A stretch of 54,090 nt of DNA from Deltaproteobacteria bacterium (GCA_023474025.1 JAMCYH010000215.1:1-54090); one strand, 5' to 3'; shown: positions 41,032 to 49,647, counted from the first letter of the stretch. Translations and numbers: made by a program. Notes: generated by a model not told the origin, from the sequence alone.

Positions 41032-41802
41032 ATGGACACTGACACATTTACAATCAACTATCCCTGCCAATACTGTAAGCAGATGACGAGACAGCTTATT
41101 AACAAGCGTGGGGTAGGCGGCCAGACTTGGTCGCAGGGAAGACGTCTTTCAGTCTGTTCAGAATGTGGTTACCTAAGCAGTATTAGTGATGATGAAGTTG
41201 AAAAATGTGGCAGTACGAAACAACAAGTAAACATTTTTGAAGTGAGTGCGGTATATAAAAAGTGGGATAAGTTAAAAGAAAGTAATGAATACAAACTTTG
41301 GCGAGAAAAGGTATCTGAAGAGGCTAAGGAAGTCGCAAGAAATTTTATTTCAGCTGGTGAAAGTCCTAAGCAGGCCACTCCTTTTGTACAGATCCCAAGA
41401 GGGAACGAAAGACGTGGTTTTCTGTCAGAGTTTGCCGCGTACATGGGATATAACCTTCTGTGGTACGTTCCTGTTTGTCTGTGGATCCTTATCGACTTTA
41501 TTATCCCCAATATTACCAGTGGTTTTACAAATACTGTCATCGTATTGCGACATTTTACATGGGGATTACTACTCTCTTCTTCCGCTGGTCTGTTCTTCGT
41601 CGCAATAGGATCTTCAATTACAATGCCAATATTTCTCTTAGGCTTCTTGCCTGCCTTTTTTAAAAAAGGCGGGCCGTTCGATTATAAGAAACGGTATTTG
41701 TATACCATCCTGCTTCTCTTCGTGATCATAGTCGGCAGCATTCTACTTCAATTAGTGATCATGGGTTCGTATCCTATCGTGGTTGATAAAAATGACTTTT
41801 AG
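41032..41802 (+). CDS. Zinc-ribbon membrane protein
   Basis: The 256-aa protein begins with a zinc ribbon (YPCQYCKQM ... SVCSECGYLSS, four cysteines, residues about 12-48). A charged helical segment follows, then a C-terminal half with about four hydrophobic helices from residue 145 on. No family is recognised. It opens the accessory block downstream of tRNA-Gln and has more A/T-ending codons than the core genes. Confidence 0.7.
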   Translation: MDTDTFTINYPCQYCKQMTRQLINKRGVGGQTWSQGRRLSVCSECGYLSSISDDEVEKCGSTKQQVNIFEVSAVYKKWDKLKESNEYKLWREKVSEEAKEVARNFISAGESPKQATPFVQIPRGNERRGFLSEFAAYMGYNLLWYVPVCLWILIDFIIPNITSGFTNTVIVLRHFTWGLLLSSSAGLFFVAIGSSITMPIFLLGFLPAFFKKGGPFDYKKRYLYTILLLFVIIVGSILLQLVIMGSYPIVVDKNDF

Positions 41803-41839
41803 CGTATAAGAATGCTACCGTTTATTCCTTTGTCCTGGT

Positions 41840-42244
41840 TTGGGGGCTGGCAAGAAAGAAGAACCCGCAAAACCAAAACCCAAGATAAGTGAGGAGATGC
41901 GGCAGAAGTATTCTTCGAATAACTTAGTACAACTGGCTAGGCTTATGGGTGAGATGGATGGCATTGAGAACATGAGAAAGCGAAGGCTGAAAAATGAGCC
42001 AGAAGGTTTTTATCTAGAAGCTAGTGAAGGTCCATACAATTGTGGCATTTGTGGAGAGCATTACTACGGAAATGAGATTCGGTGGAGTTTGGATGGTCTG
42101 CGATGCGTCGACTGTCGCAGGAATATGGTAGAAGGTATTATTCCACCACTTAAACGGAGCAAACATGATGATAAGGCCGAATGGTTTGATAAGTTGAGAT
42201 TACCTCCAACAGAGGTGTTCATCCCTCCTCAGTCCGTAAACTGA
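41840..42244 (+). CDS. Zinc-finger hypothetical protein, probably affected by frameshifts
   Basis: The 134-aa frame opens at a TTG. An ATG at 41812 in another frame reads MLPFIPLSWFG and would join it if one G of the run at 41842-41846 were absent. The body contains a four-cysteine zinc finger (NCGICGEHYYGNEI...GLRCVDCRRNM, about residues 68-94) after a basic proline-lysine tail. At the 3' end the coding-like signal continues in a different frame, up to 42414. The gene may be one frameshifted coding sequence or two overlapping ones. Confidence 0.55.
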   Translation: MGAGKKEEPAKPKPKISEEMRQKYSSNNLVQLARLMGEMDGIENMRKRRLKNEPEGFYLEASEGPYNCGICGEHYYGNEIRWSLDGLRCVDCRRNMVEGIIPPLKRSKHDDKAEWFDKLRLPPTEVFIPPQSVN

Positions 42245-42255
42245 GACGAGAAGGA

Positions 42256-42414
42256 GTGCTCAAAGGCATAGATTTAAAACGAAAAGATGGAAGTGAGTAT
42301 TTTACTGTTTACTTGGTAAGCGAAAATGAGGAGTTTTTTGATAAATATCCAAAGAAAGAATCAAAGATTAAAATGACCATAGCTGATTCAGACGGAAAAG
42401 AAATTATCCTATGA
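42256..42414 (+). CDS. Small hypothetical protein coupled to the DUF4238 gene
   Basis: Starting from GTG at 42256 this encodes 52 residues (KGIDLKRKDGSEYFTVYLVS, then ENEEFFDKYPKKES and IKMTIADSDGKEIIL). The amino-acid pattern is protein-like, and its stop overlaps the DUF4238 ATG as ATGA, typical of translational coupling. The frame is open upstream to 42193, so it may be the frameshifted C-terminus of the zinc-finger gene before it. Confidence 0.5.
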   Translation: MLKGIDLKRKDGSEYFTVYLVSENEEFFDKYPKKESKIKMTIADSDGKEIIL

Positions 42415-43337
42415 AAAATGAACCGACAAAACAACACTATGTTCCACAATGTTATTTAAGAGCATTTGCGACTCCTGACACAATTAACAATAAGGAATCT
42501 CTTATTTGGATATTCCCCAAAAATGAACGTAAAGGAAGATTAGACAAAATTAAAAACGTATTGTTTGCGAAGGACTTATATACTCTCGATATTGGTGGCA
42601 ATAAGGACTATTCAATTGAAAAAAGTCTGGAAAATATTGAAGCGGAATATACAACAGTATATAGAGAAAAAATTTCCAAAAGACTTCCCTTAAGTAAAAA
42701 GGATCACGCCGTCCTATGCATATTTATAGGAGCTCTTATGCAACGGACATTAAGACATAAAGACTCTGTCGAAAAATTTCTGACTGAAGTGATCGAAAAA
42801 ATGGAGAAAATGGATGAGGCTCATAACACAAAAAGCAAGATTGTTGAGGATTATAAAAAGTTCAAGCAGAATAGTCACAAATTAGGAATCTTCAATATTC
42901 TTCCTGATATAGCTGACGTTCTCACAAAAATGAATTTAGCGTTTATGTGTACTGACAATAAGTCTCCAGGATATATAACTTGTGATGATCCATGCATAAT
43001 GTTCAATCCTGATCTACAATGGCAAAAATTTTATGGATATGGTCTTGCTAAAAAATCTATTGAAATGAGCATCACTATTTCTCCAACCACAATGGCAGTA
43101 TTTAGTTGGCAGAACCTTCGAGGATACATAAAAACAACAGATTCTAGAGTTCAAGATCACAACAGAATGGTTCGACATCATGCCTATAAATACTTTCTCT
43201 TAAATACGCCAAAGACAAAATTTATCTGGTTTAGTAAATATCCGTTAAGTCTAACGTTTATGTTTAGAGTACTAAAGCATAAATTAGGCGAACTGATTTT
43301 TAGGATCAAATACCTATGGAAGATGAGAAATTACTAA
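42411..43337 (+). CDS. DUF4238 family protein
   Basis: The 308-aa protein begins KQHYVPQCYLRAFA, the HYVPQ-YLR-F signature of DUF4238, and continues with the helical body typical of that family, including HAVLCIFIGALMQRTLRH. No catalytic assignment exists for DUF4238 that I can state with confidence. It is coupled by overlaps to the genes on both sides (4 bases upstream, 22 bases downstream), so the set is one operon. Confidence 0.82.
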   Translation: MKNEPTKQHYVPQCYLRAFATPDTINNKESLIWIFPKNERKGRLDKIKNVLFAKDLYTLDIGGNKDYSIEKSLENIEAEYTTVYREKISKRLPLSKKDHAVLCIFIGALMQRTLRHKDSVEKFLTEVIEKMEKMDEAHNTKSKIVEDYKKFKQNSHKLGIFNILPDIADVLTKMNLAFMCTDNKSPGYITCDDPCIMFNPDLQWQKFYGYGLAKKSIEMSITISPTTMAVFSWQNLRGYIKTTDSRVQDHNRMVRHHAYKYFLLNTPKTKFIWFSKYPLSLTFMFRVLKHKLGELIFRIKYLWKMRNY

Positions 43338-44221
43338 AATACGGTGTTCATTTGATGAATGTTGGAAACAAAGACGAAGCTGCTAAGGTATTTACTGTTT
43401 TGGCTAATTCAAAGGATGACGGGATGAAACTTCAAGCTTATGACGCTTTACTGTCTATCCTAGATCAAATAAAGGACTATAAAGTAATCATGATTTTGTG
43501 TGATAACGGAATAAAGATTTCGCAAGCTCAGAAAAGAACGGATAACCTAGCTTATTTCCAAATGAAAAAAGCTAGCGCGATGTCCATAAAAATAGGTGGT
43601 TGGAAATATGTTCGCAAGATGTTTAAGCTCTCTCCAGATTGGTTTGGTTTTTCAACAGAAGAGGAACAAAAAAGATATAAAGAATTGGATGGAAAAATAG
43701 AAGATAATGAGAAACAAGTTGATGTACTCTGCTCAGAGTCTCTAAAAAATGCTGAACTGGCTAATAATAAAAGGCTTCTTGGTATGATCTACCTTTACCG
43801 TTCTCCAATTTGGAAGAATAGATATTCTGATCTAAGAGTTGAGCAAATGACCAGAACTATTAGTTTTCTACCTCACGGCAAATTCCGAGACATGATGGAA
43901 TACAACAAAGAAGACTTAAGAAAAATTGATCATTATGATCGTGAGGCAATTTCTGACCTAAAAACTGCAATAAGCATCTTCAAACAAGTAGAAGATAACG
44001 ATTCTGTTTCTTACTGCTTGAATAATCTGGCAAATCATTACCTACATTCCTACCGATATATAGAAGCTTTTATCACGCTTAAAAAATTAGAAAAAAGTAT
44101 AAAAGGTACCAAAGATCAGGAACTACTTAGAAACTTTAAATTATTAAAAAGCAGACTGTTTACTTTAAATAAAAATATCCCGAACTATGTTGAAGAGTAC
44201 AAAGACTATATGGCAGAATAG
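43316..44221 (+). CDS. Helical-repeat (TPR-like) hypothetical protein
   Basis: The 301-aa protein is all helical with alternating small and aromatic residues in paired helices (LLKYGVHLMNVGNKDEAAKVF; LNNLANHYLHSYRYIEAFITL). This resembles degenerate tetratricopeptide repeats. No enzymatic motif is seen. It overlaps the DUF4238 gene by 22 bases. A partner or sensor role for the DUF4238 protein is plausible but inferred. It converges with the HEPN gene. Confidence 0.65.
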   Translation: MEDEKLLKYGVHLMNVGNKDEAAKVFTVLANSKDDGMKLQAYDALLSILDQIKDYKVIMILCDNGIKISQAQKRTDNLAYFQMKKASAMSIKIGGWKYVRKMFKLSPDWFGFSTEEEQKRYKELDGKIEDNEKQVDVLCSESLKNAELANNKRLLGMIYLYRSPIWKNRYSDLRVEQMTRTISFLPHGKFRDMMEYNKEDLRKIDHYDREAISDLKTAISIFKQVEDNDSVSYCLNNLANHYLHSYRYIEAFITLKKLEKSIKGTKDQELLRNFKLLKSRLFTLNKNIPNYVEEYKDYMAE

Positions 44222-44241
44222 AGTTGATTAGTGACAGAAAG

Positions 44242-45267
44242 TTAGATCCACTTAAATAGCGAAAACACCCCAGCAAATTCAGGATTGCTAAATTCATTTT
44301 CCATACACCCAGCCTCTTGTAATAAATAGACAACATGAGCATAAAACATCATATCTGCTACTATGGTATGCGTAATCCAGTCTGAATAAATTAAATCACT
44401 CATGGGTATGTTATCTCCATGAACTACGGAATTTCTTAATTTGTAGAAATCCCAACCCCACCAAGCTGCGACACTCCTTGTCTTACTTTTTTCATTACTC
44501 TTTCCATACCGCCTAGTAGCTTGGATGAAACCAGTTCGGGCTATCGTTTCACCAATTTTGTCAGAAAGAAATCCAGCCTTGTCTCGGACATTAGGAATAT
44601 CGAAAATGATTTCAAAGGCCGTTGCCATCATGACAACCCTAAAGAGTGGAGAGATTGACCCGTTTTCCAGATGCGCCAAACGGAACCATTCACTAGATCG
44701 CAATAATCTATTTTTAAAGTCTTCAGACCCTGAAAGAGTAAGGAGCTTGTTTATTGCCTTAAGAACATGGACATTTATATTCTTGAAGAATCCTCCGGTT
44801 GACCAGGGCTCCTGAAAACGAATTTTATCCAACGTCCATACGCCACTCGTCATACTCCCAGACTTAACTGCGATATCTTCCGTTCCCGGTATGAAGTTCT
44901 GAGAGACCATGTCGAAAATATCACTACTCGGAGGGCCAATACTGCTGTTTTTATTCGCAAGAGCAATCCTTGATTGCTCACCGATACATAAGAAGCACAG
45001 GATATTACGAGCAAAACTTAATTCTTCGTACTCTTCGGCGGTTAATGGCTCAAAGTAGTTCTTATCTTTATATGAAGCAATACTGACCGTTTTAACCGGT
45101 TGCTGGTGCTTATCGACGTAACACTTTACGTACTTATCCAAATACGCTTTGGTATCAGGGTCGCTTATGACAGAAGTATCGTACTTCCAAAAAATAGCAT
45201 TGCCAATCTGAATATCTGTTAGTTCTAGCCAAGGAAGCAAAGAAATTTGTTTATAGAGTATAGACAT
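44242..45267 (-). CDS. Apea-like HEPN-domain protein
   Basis: The 341-aa protein has a C-terminal helical domain with FYKLRNSVVHGDNI (R278 to H283). This is the R-x4-H motif of HEPN ribonucleases of the Apea-like type, preceded by SPLFRVVMMATAFEIIFD. The N-terminal 170 residues are mixed and unrecognised. HEPN proteins often act as toxins or RNases in conflict systems, here facing a DUF4238/TPR-like operon. An inactive or housekeeping role cannot be excluded. Confidence 0.72.
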   Translation of the reverse strand: MSILYKQISLLPWLELTDIQIGNAIFWKYDTSVISDPDTKAYLDKYVKCYVDKHQQPVKTVSIASYKDKNYFEPLTAEEYEELSFARNILCFLCIGEQSRIALANKNSSIGPPSSDIFDMVSQNFIPGTEDIAVKSGSMTSGVWTLDKIRFQEPWSTGGFFKNINVHVLKAINKLLTLSGSEDFKNRLLRSSEWFRLAHLENGSISPLFRVVMMATAFEIIFDIPNVRDKAGFLSDKIGETIARTGFIQATRRYGKSNEKSKTRSVAAWWGWDFYKLRNSVVHGDNIPMSDLIYSDWITHTIVADMMFYAHVVYLLQEAGCMENEFSNPEFAGVFSLFKWI

Positions 45268-45341
45268 GCTTAAGTTGTATTGTATCGCACACGGTAAACT
45301 AAATCCTCGAATTATCTATATCAAAACATATCAGTCGGTTT

Positions 45342-45396
45342 TGAGACATCTTTTTTATACTGTCTCATTTGTCTCGTTTAGCCTTGATGTGAGACA
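45342..45396. repeat. GAGACA/TGTCTC repeats with a TTTAGCCTTGA box
   Basis: In the 200-base gap between the divergent HEPN and acetyltransferase genes, TGAGACA occurs at 45342 and 45390. TGTCTC occurs at 45361 and 45370. TTTAGCCTTGA at 45377-45387 is identical to the core of the anchor box at 27358 in the island. The rest of the gap shows no feature. Confidence 0.5.
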
Positions 45397-45467
45397 ATCA
45401 GTTATAGGGATAAGAAGGTCCTAGACCGGCCCGCTCAGCTTATTAAGAAACAGCATTTGGATACCAA

Positions 45468-45908
45468 ATGGACATAAAGATAAGACCGTATCAGGACACT
45501 GATTATAAACAGCTTCGAAGGCTCCTTGTCGAGTCAGATTTGTATTACGAAAAGATTGATTCGAAAGAACGAATTTCAAACAAAGTCGGAAACGACAAAA
45601 ATTCTGTTCTCGTTGCTTTCGATGGAAAAAAGTTAATCGGATCTGTCTTTATACTCGATGATCGCGGATGGCTCTCTTTCGTCTTTCACCTCGCCGTTGC
45701 TCAAGCCTACAGAGGAATGGGTATCGGATCCCGACTGTTGTCCGAGGCAGAGAAACTAATCAAGAGCCGTGGCGGACACGAAGTCTATCTTCTGATCGAC
45801 ACAGAAAATATTGAAGTGGCCGAATTTTATAAAAAGAATGGCTACAAGGAAAGCGGTTTATACCGGTGGATGGGTAAAGATATCAATCCTGAAACCGGAA
45901 ACCCTTAA
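45468..45908 (+). CDS. GNAT-family N-acetyltransferase
   Basis: The 146-aa protein has the GNAT fold: KIRPYQDTDYKQLRRLL at the start, then LSFVFHLAVAQAYRGMGIGSRLLSEAE (the acetyl-CoA pyrophosphate loop R-G-x-G-I-G) and HEVYLLIDTENIEVAEFYKKNGYKE (motif B). It is RimI-like in length and pattern. The substrate (ribosomal protein or small molecule) is not evident. It marks the return from the accessory block to core-like sequence. Confidence 0.92.
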   Translation: MDIKIRPYQDTDYKQLRRLLVESDLYYEKIDSKERISNKVGNDKNSVLVAFDGKKLIGSVFILDDRGWLSFVFHLAVAQAYRGMGIGSRLLSEAEKLIKSRGGHEVYLLIDTENIEVAEFYKKNGYKESGLYRWMGKDINPETGNP

Positions 45909-46022
45909 TTCCTTTTTCGCTTAAAGTGCCCAGGACCTCACAGAATCAAAAAACAGCATGCCCGAGTTAGTTCGGCAAAAAGTCATAATATAGTTGCAAT
46001 GGTCGGCTAAACCGAAATTATT

Positions 46023-46292
46023 ATGAGAAACAAAAGAAAAATCGTGCCAGGCGGAAGATACAAGTATTACATTCCTCCCACAGAATACGTCGTAAATGAA
46101 ATTATTATGGATGCCACCCGCGAGGAATCTACAGGCAAACTTCCGCAAACTGTCATCTACACCCAAGTGATAGCCGGGGTATACCCTATTGGAACACGTT
46201 ATGCCAGACGGCTGGATGATTTTTTGGGCAAAGTTAAAAAAGACGGGAAACTGGTTAAGAAATTCGACGAAGTCAAGAAACCTTCGCAATAG
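46023..46292 (+). CDS. Small hypothetical protein
   Basis: The 89-aa basic protein (MRNKRKIVPGGRYKYYIPPT, then VVNEIIMDATREESTGKLPQ and a lysine-rich end) is not recognised. It appears soluble and single-domain. The opposite strand is also open over most of this interval, but that frame is low in protein-like composition, so the plus strand is preferred. The ATG has no good ribosome-binding site. The motif GGTCGGCTAA lies about 20 bases upstream. Confidence 0.6.
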   Translation: MRNKRKIVPGGRYKYYIPPTEYVVNEIIMDATREESTGKLPQTVIYTQVIAGVYPIGTRYARRLDDFLGKVKKDGKLVKKFDEVKKPSQ

Positions 46293-46376
46293 GATTAATC
46301 GCCATTCTGAGCATTTCTGCTCGGCGTCTCGGCCAAGGTAAGCTTAAGGGTTAGGACATCGCTCTCGTCATTCTTA

Positions 46377-46382
46377 TATAAT
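46377..46382 (+). promoter_or_regulatory. -10 box of a probably leaderless MFS transcript
   Basis: A perfect TATAAT ends six bases before the GTG at 46389, so transcription would start at or beside the start codon. AGGACA (46353-46358) at 18-base spacing is a partial -35. Confidence 0.6.
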
Positions 46383-46388
46383 TAGTTT

Positions 46389-47612
46389 GTGGAAAATCCG
46401 CTTCAAGGGAATGTCAACAAATACTACACCTTTGAACTCCTCATCCACTTTGTCTTCTACACACCGGTCTTTGTTATCTTTCTCCTCTCAAAGAACCTCT
46501 CACTAACCCAAATTACCCTTATCTTCTCCATCCACTCTCTGGGTGCTCTAATTTTCGATTTACCCGGCGGGGTATTTGCAGATTATTTTACTAAAAAGCT
46601 AAGCTTGATTGTCGGTTCTGTCCTTTGGGGGTTAAGTCTTCTCTCCTATGCCTTCATCGGTTACTTCTGGCAGTTCTGTCTTGCTGCCTTTATCGGCGGT
46701 ATCGGGCAAGGATTCTTATCCGGCGCCGACCGCGCCCTAATTCACGAGACCCTCCGTTTATTGGGAAGGGAAACCGAGTATAAGAAAGTAGAAGGTCGTG
46801 TCCGCGGCATAAACGAAATCGTTGCCGGGGCCGGCGTGCTTTTAGGAGGATTTATCGGAGCCATCTCGCTGCCTCTGACACTTATAGCATCAGCCGCCTC
46901 CGTCGGACTCTCCGCAGCCTGCTCGCTTTTCTTTAAGAACCCCCCTAAGGACAAAGAATCAACATCTTCTCCTGCCCGGGAAATTCTTTCGACGTCCGTC
47001 GGAATCCTAAAGAATAATCGTCAGGTACTCTGGCTAACTCTATACCTTGCCGTCTTTGTCGCATTTGTCTGGGCGACCAACATCCTCTCCCAGCCGTATC
47101 TTAAGTCCATCAACGTCCCGACGGCCTACTTCGGCCTGATTTTCTCTGGCTTCAGTATTTTTTATGCCCTTTCCTCCATCTACGCCCATAAACTCGACCG
47201 ATATATCACTAAGAAATTCTTTCTCCTTTTTGCCTCCATTGTACCCCTGACTTTAATTCTCATCGGAACAATTCCCGGGATTATTGCATTCCTTAGTTGG
47301 GTGTTCTTGGGGATCTTCGAAACCGCCAATTGGACACTTGTGTCTTCCGAAATCCTGCGCATCGTCCCCAAACACCAGTCAACCACAATTCTGTCATTCC
47401 AAAGCCTTACCTTAAGGCTCATCAATATCACTATCAGCCCCCTCGTCGGTATTTCTGCCGATAGATTCGGTATCTACCGCACTCTTCAATTAAACGGTGT
47501 CGCTCTCTTGGCCGCACTTGCAGCTCTTGCTTTCGCCTCGGTCAAAATGGCAGACTTCAAAAACGTCGACAAAAAATCCGCCGGAGATCCAGAACCTATA
47601 CCCACCCGGTAA
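46389..47612 (+). CDS. Major facilitator superfamily transporter
   Basis: The 407-aa protein has about twelve hydrophobic segments. The MFS loop 2-3 motif reads LIFDLPGGVFADYFTKKLSL, and the second half has a related but weaker motif (GISADRFGIYRTLQL). It lies in the cytoplasmic membrane. The pattern resembles small drug or sugar efflux carriers, but the substrate cannot be named. Initiation is at GTG with no ribosome-binding site, consistent with a leaderless start. It converges with the acyltransferase gene, two bases apart. Confidence 0.9.
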   Translation: MENPLQGNVNKYYTFELLIHFVFYTPVFVIFLLSKNLSLTQITLIFSIHSLGALIFDLPGGVFADYFTKKLSLIVGSVLWGLSLLSYAFIGYFWQFCLAAFIGGIGQGFLSGADRALIHETLRLLGRETEYKKVEGRVRGINEIVAGAGVLLGGFIGAISLPLTLIASAASVGLSAACSLFFKNPPKDKESTSSPAREILSTSVGILKNNRQVLWLTLYLAVFVAFVWATNILSQPYLKSINVPTAYFGLIFSGFSIFYALSSIYAHKLDRYITKKFFLLFASIVPLTLILIGTIPGIIAFLSWVFLGIFETANWTLVSSEILRIVPKHQSTTILSFQSLTLRLINITISPLVGISADRFGIYRTLQLNGVALLAALAALAFASVKMADFKNVDKKSAGDPEPIPTR

Positions 47613-47614
47613 CC

Positions 47615-48658
47615 TTACCCTGTCAACTTCTCTACTCCTGGTACCTTGTGAGCAAGATATGCAATCCCGAAAGAGATCGAGGACGTCAGCACAAAAAACG
47701 CCGGATCAAACCAAAGTTGTCTTATCACCCCTCCGCCACTTTGTGATACAAGATAAACACCCAGCCTTTGCCAGAGAAACTCCAGGACCATCACGTGGAC
47801 GAAAAACACAAAATACGCCAGCCTACCAAGTAACCTGCCCGCTCTCTCAACAAGCCCGTTTCTTCTGGTAAACGCCAGAAACATACCGCCAATGACCAGG
47901 GTATAAAACATCACGCTCGGCCTAAATTGTGAATAGATTGCTACATAGTTATAGGTACGCAGGTAATTCGTTCGTCCTTCCAGGAAAATGTCTGCTGCCA
48001 GGCCGGTCAACATCGCTATAAGTACAAACTTCCACCTTTTAAAGAAACCGATTACCTCCTTCTCGTAATGGGAAGCCACCATCCCCAATAGAAACACGTA
48101 ATAATTAAGAATCGCGATTGTTAAAGGAAAGAAAATACCCAATGGTTGGCCAAAGTACTCGCGATACAAAAGTACTACTTCCGCAAGTCCCAGCAGGACC
48201 AAAACGAATCTATTGGTGAGCGCCCCGTACAGCCGGTGGATTACAGGAAAAGCCAGATAAAGAATCAATATCGAGGGAATAAAATACAACTGGTAAGAAG
48301 AACTGCCATCCAGGAGCGTCATTAAAAAACCCGCCGCATGTTTCGTATATACAAACCAATAATAAACCGCGCTCCAGAAAAGATACGGAATAAATAACCG
48401 GCCAAAACGTTTCTTAAAAAAAGCCGCGAGATCCAGCTTGTCCCGATGATTCAGCTCCAAAACAAATCCTGAAATCAAAAAGAAAAGCGGTACGGCAAAA
48501 CGGGCAACCTGATTCAAAAAAAGCGTCCAGGGGACGACGTTAACGTTAAAATGGGCCGTTTCAAGCGTCCTGCTTGAAGTGTGAATCAACACAACAGCCA
48601 GAATCGAAACAACGCGTATTACATCAACCGCCGGACGATAAGTGGCATTTTTGTTCAC
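47615..48658 (-). CDS. Acyltransferase 3 family membrane protein (OafA/YrhL-like)
   Basis: The 347-aa integral membrane protein has about ten hydrophobic helices. It shows the Acyl_transf_3 hallmarks: DVIRVVSILAVVLIHTSSR at the start (with the catalytic-region histidine) and FAVPLFFLISGFVLELN. Such enzymes acylate cell-surface glycans or lipids. The target here is unknown. It is on the same strand as the phosphoesterase gene, about 54 bases away. Confidence 0.9.
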   Translation of the reverse strand: MNKNATYRPAVDVIRVVSILAVVLIHTSSRTLETAHFNVNVVPWTLFLNQVARFAVPLFFLISGFVLELNHRDKLDLAAFFKKRFGRLFIPYLFWSAVYYWFVYTKHAAGFLMTLLDGSSSYQLYFIPSILILYLAFPVIHRLYGALTNRFVLVLLGLAEVVLLYREYFGQPLGIFFPLTIAILNYYVFLLGMVASHYEKEVIGFFKRWKFVLIAMLTGLAADIFLEGRTNYLRTYNYVAIYSQFRPSVMFYTLVIGGMFLAFTRRNGLVERAGRLLGRLAYFVFFVHVMVLEFLWQRLGVYLVSQSGGGVIRQLWFDPAFFVLTSSISFGIAYLAHKVPGVEKLTG

Positions 48659-48712
48659 ATTTAAATATTAGCAGCTAATGGCCTAAAAAGCTCAACATTC
48701 CCGCCTAGCCAT

Positions 48713-49636
48713 CTACTTGAAGAATTCCTGCATTGTCGAGGCATTCCTGTCATTCTTTGTCAGCGGCGAAAGCCCCCATGCAATCTCGATCGTCCTTAGT
48801 AGCGAGTAGTGATCATACCTGACATCCGAGGCATACCCTGCTTTCACCGCCCGGCCGAACAGAAATATCGGCACTCGGTTACTGTTTTTATTGTCAGCCT
48901 CATCCCAAAGAATTACCAACAACGAGTTCTGCGCTGCGAAAGCCTTCGATTTAAGGATATTAGGTACCTCGACCGAGAGCCAGTTATCTCCCACCTCCAC
49001 CGAACAATCATGCATATCATGGCAGCTATTCGGGGATATCCACACAAAGTCTGGTGTCGTTCCTCGCAGGGCCAAATCAGTCCCCAGCTGAGAATAAGGC
49101 ACTATCCTATTACATCGCTTCTCGTCGTTCCTTATACTGTCAAAGTAAATAAACGGGTCATGTTTTTGAACGTATCTCCCGCTACTGCCGACAAAACACG
49201 GTTCTGGCATAGACTCCATATAAGCCTTCCAACTCCTGCCGGACTCCTCGATTTTGTCAATTAAACTATCAGCTGCCTGAAAGCAACCTGTACAGTCATT
49301 GTTAACTCCGAACGTTGACCCTCCGATCAGTGCCAAGTAATTCGGCAAACTCGGGTGGGCAACCGCGTAATAATCGCGGGCAACTCCTGATTGTCCGATT
49401 AATCTATTGATGTATCCGGCGTCCTTATTGCCGACAATATCGCCGTCTGACTTATTCTCCATCATCACTATCACAATATGATCAAACCGGGGCACAAGAC
49501 TGCCTGATATCATACGAATTCCCCCTTGAAAGAAAGGCGAGGACTTATCTAGTGACCTACCCAACAGAAACACGCCCACGACAACCACAAAAATCTCAAA
49601 TACTATAACTAGTCTTAGCCGTGATGTTTTCCTCAA
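48713..49636 (-). CDS. Secreted phosphoesterase (acid phosphatase / phospholipase C family)
   Basis: The 307-aa protein has an N-terminal signal anchor (about residues 8-24). The family's opening motif FDHIVIVMMENKSDGDI (metal-binding E-N) follows, then YYAVAHPSLPNYLALIGG, DFVWISPNSCHDMHDCS and LLVILWDEAD. The histidine and aspartate metal ligands of the PF04185 family are visible. It acts outside the cytoplasm on phosphate esters. Its start codon is close to the divergent short-chain dehydrogenase, so the two share a small control region. Confidence 0.9.
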   Translation of the reverse strand: MRKTSRLRLVIVFEIFVVVVGVFLLGRSLDKSSPFFQGGIRMISGSLVPRFDHIVIVMMENKSDGDIVGNKDAGYINRLIGQSGVARDYYAVAHPSLPNYLALIGGSTFGVNNDCTGCFQAADSLIDKIEESGRSWKAYMESMPEPCFVGSSGRYVQKHDPFIYFDSIRNDEKRCNRIVPYSQLGTDLALRGTTPDFVWISPNSCHDMHDCSVEVGDNWLSVEVPNILKSKAFAAQNSLLVILWDEADNKNSNRVPIFLFGRAVKAGYASDVRYDHYSLLRTIEIAWGLSPLTKNDRNASTMQEFFK

Positions 49637-49647
49637 ACAACCGTGAT

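Noticed and set aside
45416-45445. Similarity of GTCCTAGACCGGCCCGCTCAGC to the tRNA-Gln 3' end (attachment site of a second island)
   Set aside because: The match is interrupted and can be aligned only with several gaps.
45921-46289. Minus-strand frame of 122 codons
   Set aside because: It is the shadow of the 89-aa plus-strand gene and shows cysteine/phenylalanine-rich composition typical of antisense frames.
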